From Capnocytophaga bilenii (GTDB lineage Bacteria > Bacteroidota > Bacteroidia > Flavobacteriales > Flavobacteriaceae), in contig NZ_JAGDYP010000012.1 in NCBI RefSeq assembly GCF_017565765.1, positions 1 to 45,624 on the forward strand: a stretch of 45,624 nt of DNA, written 5' to 3'. The notes beneath the pieces were generated by a model. That model saw only the letters and a program-made list of their open reading frames with translations, did no database searches and had not been told where the DNA came from. The position numbers and the translations under genes are program-made. Positions 43,133-45,624 of this stretch are shown one piece after another. Every line of letters starts with the position of its first letter. The stretch's first letter is position 1.

Positions 43133-45376
43133 TTATCGTTTTTCTTTTAACGACCAACCTGTTTGCAAACCGATGATGAAGTATACCAATAGCAATTCAC
43201 CAAAAGCCAAGAGCAAGTCACCTGGAATACGCAACCAGCGAATGATTTGCATATGTTCTGATTGCATAAACGCTTCAGAACGAGCTGACCAATAGCCATT
43301 TTGGATAGCTTCTATCGCTTGCAAGATACCTACAGGCAACAAACTGCCTACTAACATTACTAACAGACCTATATTGATAAGCCAGAACGCCCACGCAAGG
43401 AGTTTGCCATTCCAATGACGATCGGGGTAAAGACCGCGTAATACGAATAGTATTAAGCCTATACCTAAGATACCATACACTCCAAACAAGGCTGCGTGCC
43501 CGTGAACTGCGGTGGTGTTCAACCCTTGTATATAATAAAGCGCTATAGGAGGATTGATAGCAAACCCGAAGATACCTGCACCAAGGAAGTTCCAAAAACA
43601 CATAGCTATAAAGCAGTAAATAGGCCATTTATAAGCTTTTATCCACTCAGTAGTTTTAGAGATTTTGTAGTTGTGATAAGCCTCGTAACCGATGAGTACC
43701 AAAGGTACAATCTCTAAAGCACTAAAGGTAGCACCCAATGCCAATACACCTGTAGGGGTTGCGCTAAAGTATAAGTGGTGGAATGTACCCAAGATACCTC
43801 CTGCCAAGAATACAATTGTAGAGAACAATACTGAAGCGCTTGCTACTTTCAAACGCAATAAGCCCATACGTGAGAACAAAAACGCTGCTACTACAGTAGC
43901 GAATACTTCAAAGAAGCCTTCTACCCAAAGATGCACTACCCACCAGCGCCAATATTCGGCAATAGCCATATGTGTTTGGCGTCCGTACATTAATCCTGCA
44001 CCATAGAAAGCAGCAATAGCTATAGAGGCTAATACAAAGAGCAATAATAAGTGTCTGTTTTCGTCTTTTTTACGCAAAGCAGGCAACAAGGCTCTTACCA
44101 TTAAGAACAACCATAAGAACAAGCCTACAAGCAATAAGATTTGCCAAAAACGACCCAACTCTAAATACTCATATCCTTGGTGACCGAAGTAGAAGTTTTC
44201 TACCAAGCCTAATTTTTGCATTACTCCAAACCATTGTCCTGCCAACGAACCTAATACAACTATCAACAAGGCAATAAAGAGAACATTCACGCCAAGACAT
44301 TGGTATTTAGGTTCGTAGCCTGATACTGCAGGGGCAATATAAAGCCCTGTAGCCAACCAAGAGGTTGCAATCCAGAAGATAGCGAGCTGCACGTGCCAGC
44401 TGCGGGTAATAGCTTGTGGTAATATCAAATCAAGTGGGATACCGAAGAAACCTTCACCCTCTACCCCGTAGTGAGCTGTAATTACCCCAGCTACCATCTG
44501 TACCAAGATAAGCAAAGATACAATCCAAATATATTTGAGGGTAGCTTTCATTGAAGGGGTAGGCTTTAAACCACGCATAGGGTCTTGTGCAGGAAGATGT
44601 TCGCTTTCTTCTTCCTCTTTGTTGCTTGCGTGGTAATATACCAATAAACCAACACCAAAAAGCAACATTAGCACGCTAAAGCCCGACCACATTTGTAGTG
44701 AAGTAGAAGGGTGGTTACCAATCACAGGGTCATAAGGCCAGTTATTGGTATAAGTAACATCACTACCTGGGCGGTTGGTACTACATACCCAAGAAGTCCA
44801 AGTGAAGAATGCACTCATTTGTGCCATACGAGCTTCATCTTTGATAGCGTTATCGGGGATAGCGTAATGCACACGAGTAGTTTTAAGAGCAGGGTCGTTC
44901 ATAAACAAGCGACGGTAATAGTCGGCAAGTTCTTTAGCAACTTTAGCACGTTCTGGCGAGAAGGTAATCACGCCTGTAGCTTCATCAAAGGTATTGTTGC
45001 GCAATTCTTTACGCAATCTTACCTGATACTTAGCTTGTTCTTCTTCAGTAAGCTCGCTATACACTTTACCGTCTTCTTCGGCATAAATTTTTAGCAAAGC
45101 TTCTGATTCGCGGTGTAGGTAATCAGCATTCCAGTCGGGAGCGATGTAAGCTCCGTGTCCCCAAATACTACCTACTGTTTGACCACCCATAGATTGCCAA
45201 ACATTCTGACCATCTTTAATGTCTTGCCCTTCATAAAGAAGATCGCCATTATTAACGACAATCTTAGTAGGGAAAGGCGGTGCTGTACGGTAAATTTCAA
45301 CACCGTAAAAAATCAGCACAAGGAATGAAGCGGCTACTGTCGCTCCAAGCCAAAACCATAATTTTTTAGCTGTCAT
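43133..45376 (-). CDS. norZ: Quinol-dependent nitric oxide reductase (qNorB/NorZ)
   Basis: A 747-residue inner-membrane haem-copper-superfamily enzyme that reduces NO to N2O using quinol. After TM1 the qNOR-specific N-terminal extension contains GQNVWQSMGGQTVGSIWGHGAYIAPDWNADYLHRE. About 13 further membrane segments follow, with haem and FeB ligand regions RSWHVQLAIFWIATSW, EYWRWWVVHLWVEGFFE and NTTAVHGHAALFGVYG carrying the conserved histidines and a Glu. The length and fused extension separate it from cytochrome-c-dependent NorB. It is monocistronic, with its own promoter and terminator. It would detoxify host- or denitrification-derived NO. No norC, nir or nos genes lie in the window. Confidence 0.96.
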   Translation of the reverse strand: MTAKKLWFWLGATVAASFLVLIFYGVEIYRTAPPFPTKIVVNNGDLLYEGQDIKDGQNVWQSMGGQTVGSIWGHGAYIAPDWNADYLHRESEALLKIYAEEDGKVYSELTEEEQAKYQVRLRKELRNNTFDEATGVITFSPERAKVAKELADYYRRLFMNDPALKTTRVHYAIPDNAIKDEARMAQMSAFFTWTSWVCSTNRPGSDVTYTNNWPYDPVIGNHPSTSLQMWSGFSVLMLLFGVGLLVYYHASNKEEEESEHLPAQDPMRGLKPTPSMKATLKYIWIVSLLILVQMVAGVITAHYGVEGEGFFGIPLDLILPQAITRSWHVQLAIFWIATSWLATGLYIAPAVSGYEPKYQCLGVNVLFIALLIVVLGSLAGQWFGVMQKLGLVENFYFGHQGYEYLELGRFWQILLLVGLFLWLFLMVRALLPALRKKDENRHLLLLFVLASIAIAAFYGAGLMYGRQTHMAIAEYWRWWVVHLWVEGFFEVFATVVAAFLFSRMGLLRLKVASASVLFSTIVFLAGGILGTFHHLYFSATPTGVLALGATFSALEIVPLVLIGYEAYHNYKISKTTEWIKAYKWPIYCFIAMCFWNFLGAGIFGFAINPPIALYYIQGLNTTAVHGHAALFGVYGILGIGLILFVLRGLYPDRHWNGKLLAWAFWLINIGLLVMLVGSLLPVGILQAIEAIQNGYWSARSEAFMQSEHMQIIRWLRIPGDLLLAFGELLLVYFIIGLQTGWSLKEKR

Positions 45377-45411
45377 AACAATTTAAAATTAGTGTTTTTA
45401 ATTTCACGCTG

Positions 45412-45439
45412 CAAAGTTATAAAAGATAATTATATCTTT
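45412..45439 (-). promoter_or_regulatory. NO reductase promoter with overlapping dyad operator
   Basis: TAACTTTG (45419-45412) fits the -7 consensus, 36 bp upstream of the ATG. Immediately upstream, AAAGATA and TATCTTT (45422-45439) form a 7-bp dyad around ATTA, in the spacer where a regulator would block or aid polymerase. The regulator is unknown; it does not match the FNR/CRP box TTGATnnnnATCAA. Confidence 0.6.
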
Positions 45440-45543
45440 AATGAAAAAAAGATATTTTTTTCCGATAACATTGATATTTAGAAAGATTATCAATTAAAAC
45501 TCAATCCCCAACAACAAACACACAGCACTATCCACCAACAAAA

Positions 45544-45575
45544 AAACCAGCGAGTGATTTCTCATTCGCTGGTTT
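45544..45575 (-). terminator. Terminator of the gene cut by the right edge
   Basis: AAACCAGCGAGTGA and TCATTCGCTGGTTT form a 14-bp stem with one G-U pair and a 4-base loop, followed on the minus strand by TTTTTT. It implies a minus-strand gene ending just to its right. Confidence 0.88.
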
Positions 45576-45600
45576 CTTATGATTCATTTATCTCCCGTTG

Positions 45601-45624
45601 CTATCGGTAGAGGGTGAAGTTGCC
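45601..45624 (-). CDS. Possible 3' end of an unknown minus-strand gene
   Basis: One frame reads GNFTLYR followed by TAG at 45603-45601. All three minus frames reach a stop before the terminator, so the correct frame cannot be decided. The terminator at 45544-45575 supports a gene here. Confidence 0.25.
   Translation of the reverse strand, partial: GNFTLYR

Noticed and set aside
45471-45493. FNR-like box TTGATA...TATCAA
   Set aside because: The half-sites are 11 bp apart instead of the FNR spacing, so it is kept only as a note under the norZ dyad.
1-45624. tRNA, rRNA or riboswitch genes
   Set aside because: No cloverleaf-like or conserved RNA sequence was recognised in the intergenic DNA, which is short and AT-rich.

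Overview
The window reads as chromosome of a Flavobacteriia (Bacteroidota) bacterium, possibly Capnocytophaga-like; the genus cannot be fixed from sequence alone. The grounds are promoter cores of the form TAnnTTTG, A-rich instead of Shine-Dalgarno leaders, families such as DUF4290 and DUF5683, a type IX secretion (T9SS) type-B sorting domain on a giant surface protein, and TonB receptor/lipoprotein gene sets. It looks like ordinary core chromosome with a few accessory islands. No rRNA, tRNA, CRISPR array or intact insertion sequence was seen. All genes except one lie on the minus strand, so transcription runs mostly right to left.

Right to left. The right edge holds the last codons of an unknown gene and its strong terminator. 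Next is a quinol-dependent nitric oxide reductase (43133-45376) with its own promoter and an operator-like dyad. A four-gene locus follows (38518-43001): a small exported His/Cys protein, a TonB-dependent receptor and two paralogous lipoproteins, one very rich in His and acidic residues. This is the best candidate here for a poorly described system, probably metal capture. A 423-bp gap (38095-38517) contains a 147-bp element with terminal inverted repeats, an 11-bp tandem repeat and a dispersed palindrome acting as a terminator. Then come a Tyr/Gly-rich lipoprotein with an OmpP1/FadL-type porin, an RsmB-like rRNA methyltransferase with MraY, and a gene of about 12.2 kb (20643-32843) for a T9SS cargo adhesin of about 4066 residues, built from about 19 tandem Ig-like modules.

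The only plus-strand gene, an alpha/beta hydrolase (19846-20517), sits opposite the start of a tightly packed minus-strand run of 11 genes (19716 down to 7006, gaps of 32 bp or less): GNAT-like protein, D-2-hydroxyacid dehydrogenase, serC, hybrid histidine kinase, nucleoside phosphorylase, DUF493, DUF4290, murA, patB/malY-type C-S lyase, lepA, pruA. After a hairpin come an AspT/YidE-type transporter, then ybaB, parA, parB, a DUF5683 membrane protein and quinone-dependent D-lactate dehydrogenase dld, ending at a strong terminator. The left edge cuts a lipoprotein-like gene with collagen-like and 30-residue tandem repeats.

Functional themes: cell-wall precursor synthesis (MurA, MraY), chromosome partition (ParA, ParB), serine and proline metabolism (SerC, PruA), respiration and NO detoxification (Dld, NorZ), and a large surface-exposed repertoire (giant adhesin, collagen-like protein, TonB receptor, FadL). 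Several coding starts were moved inward from the longest reading frame, because the first codon is an unlikely TTG or overlaps a promoter element or a neighbouring gene.
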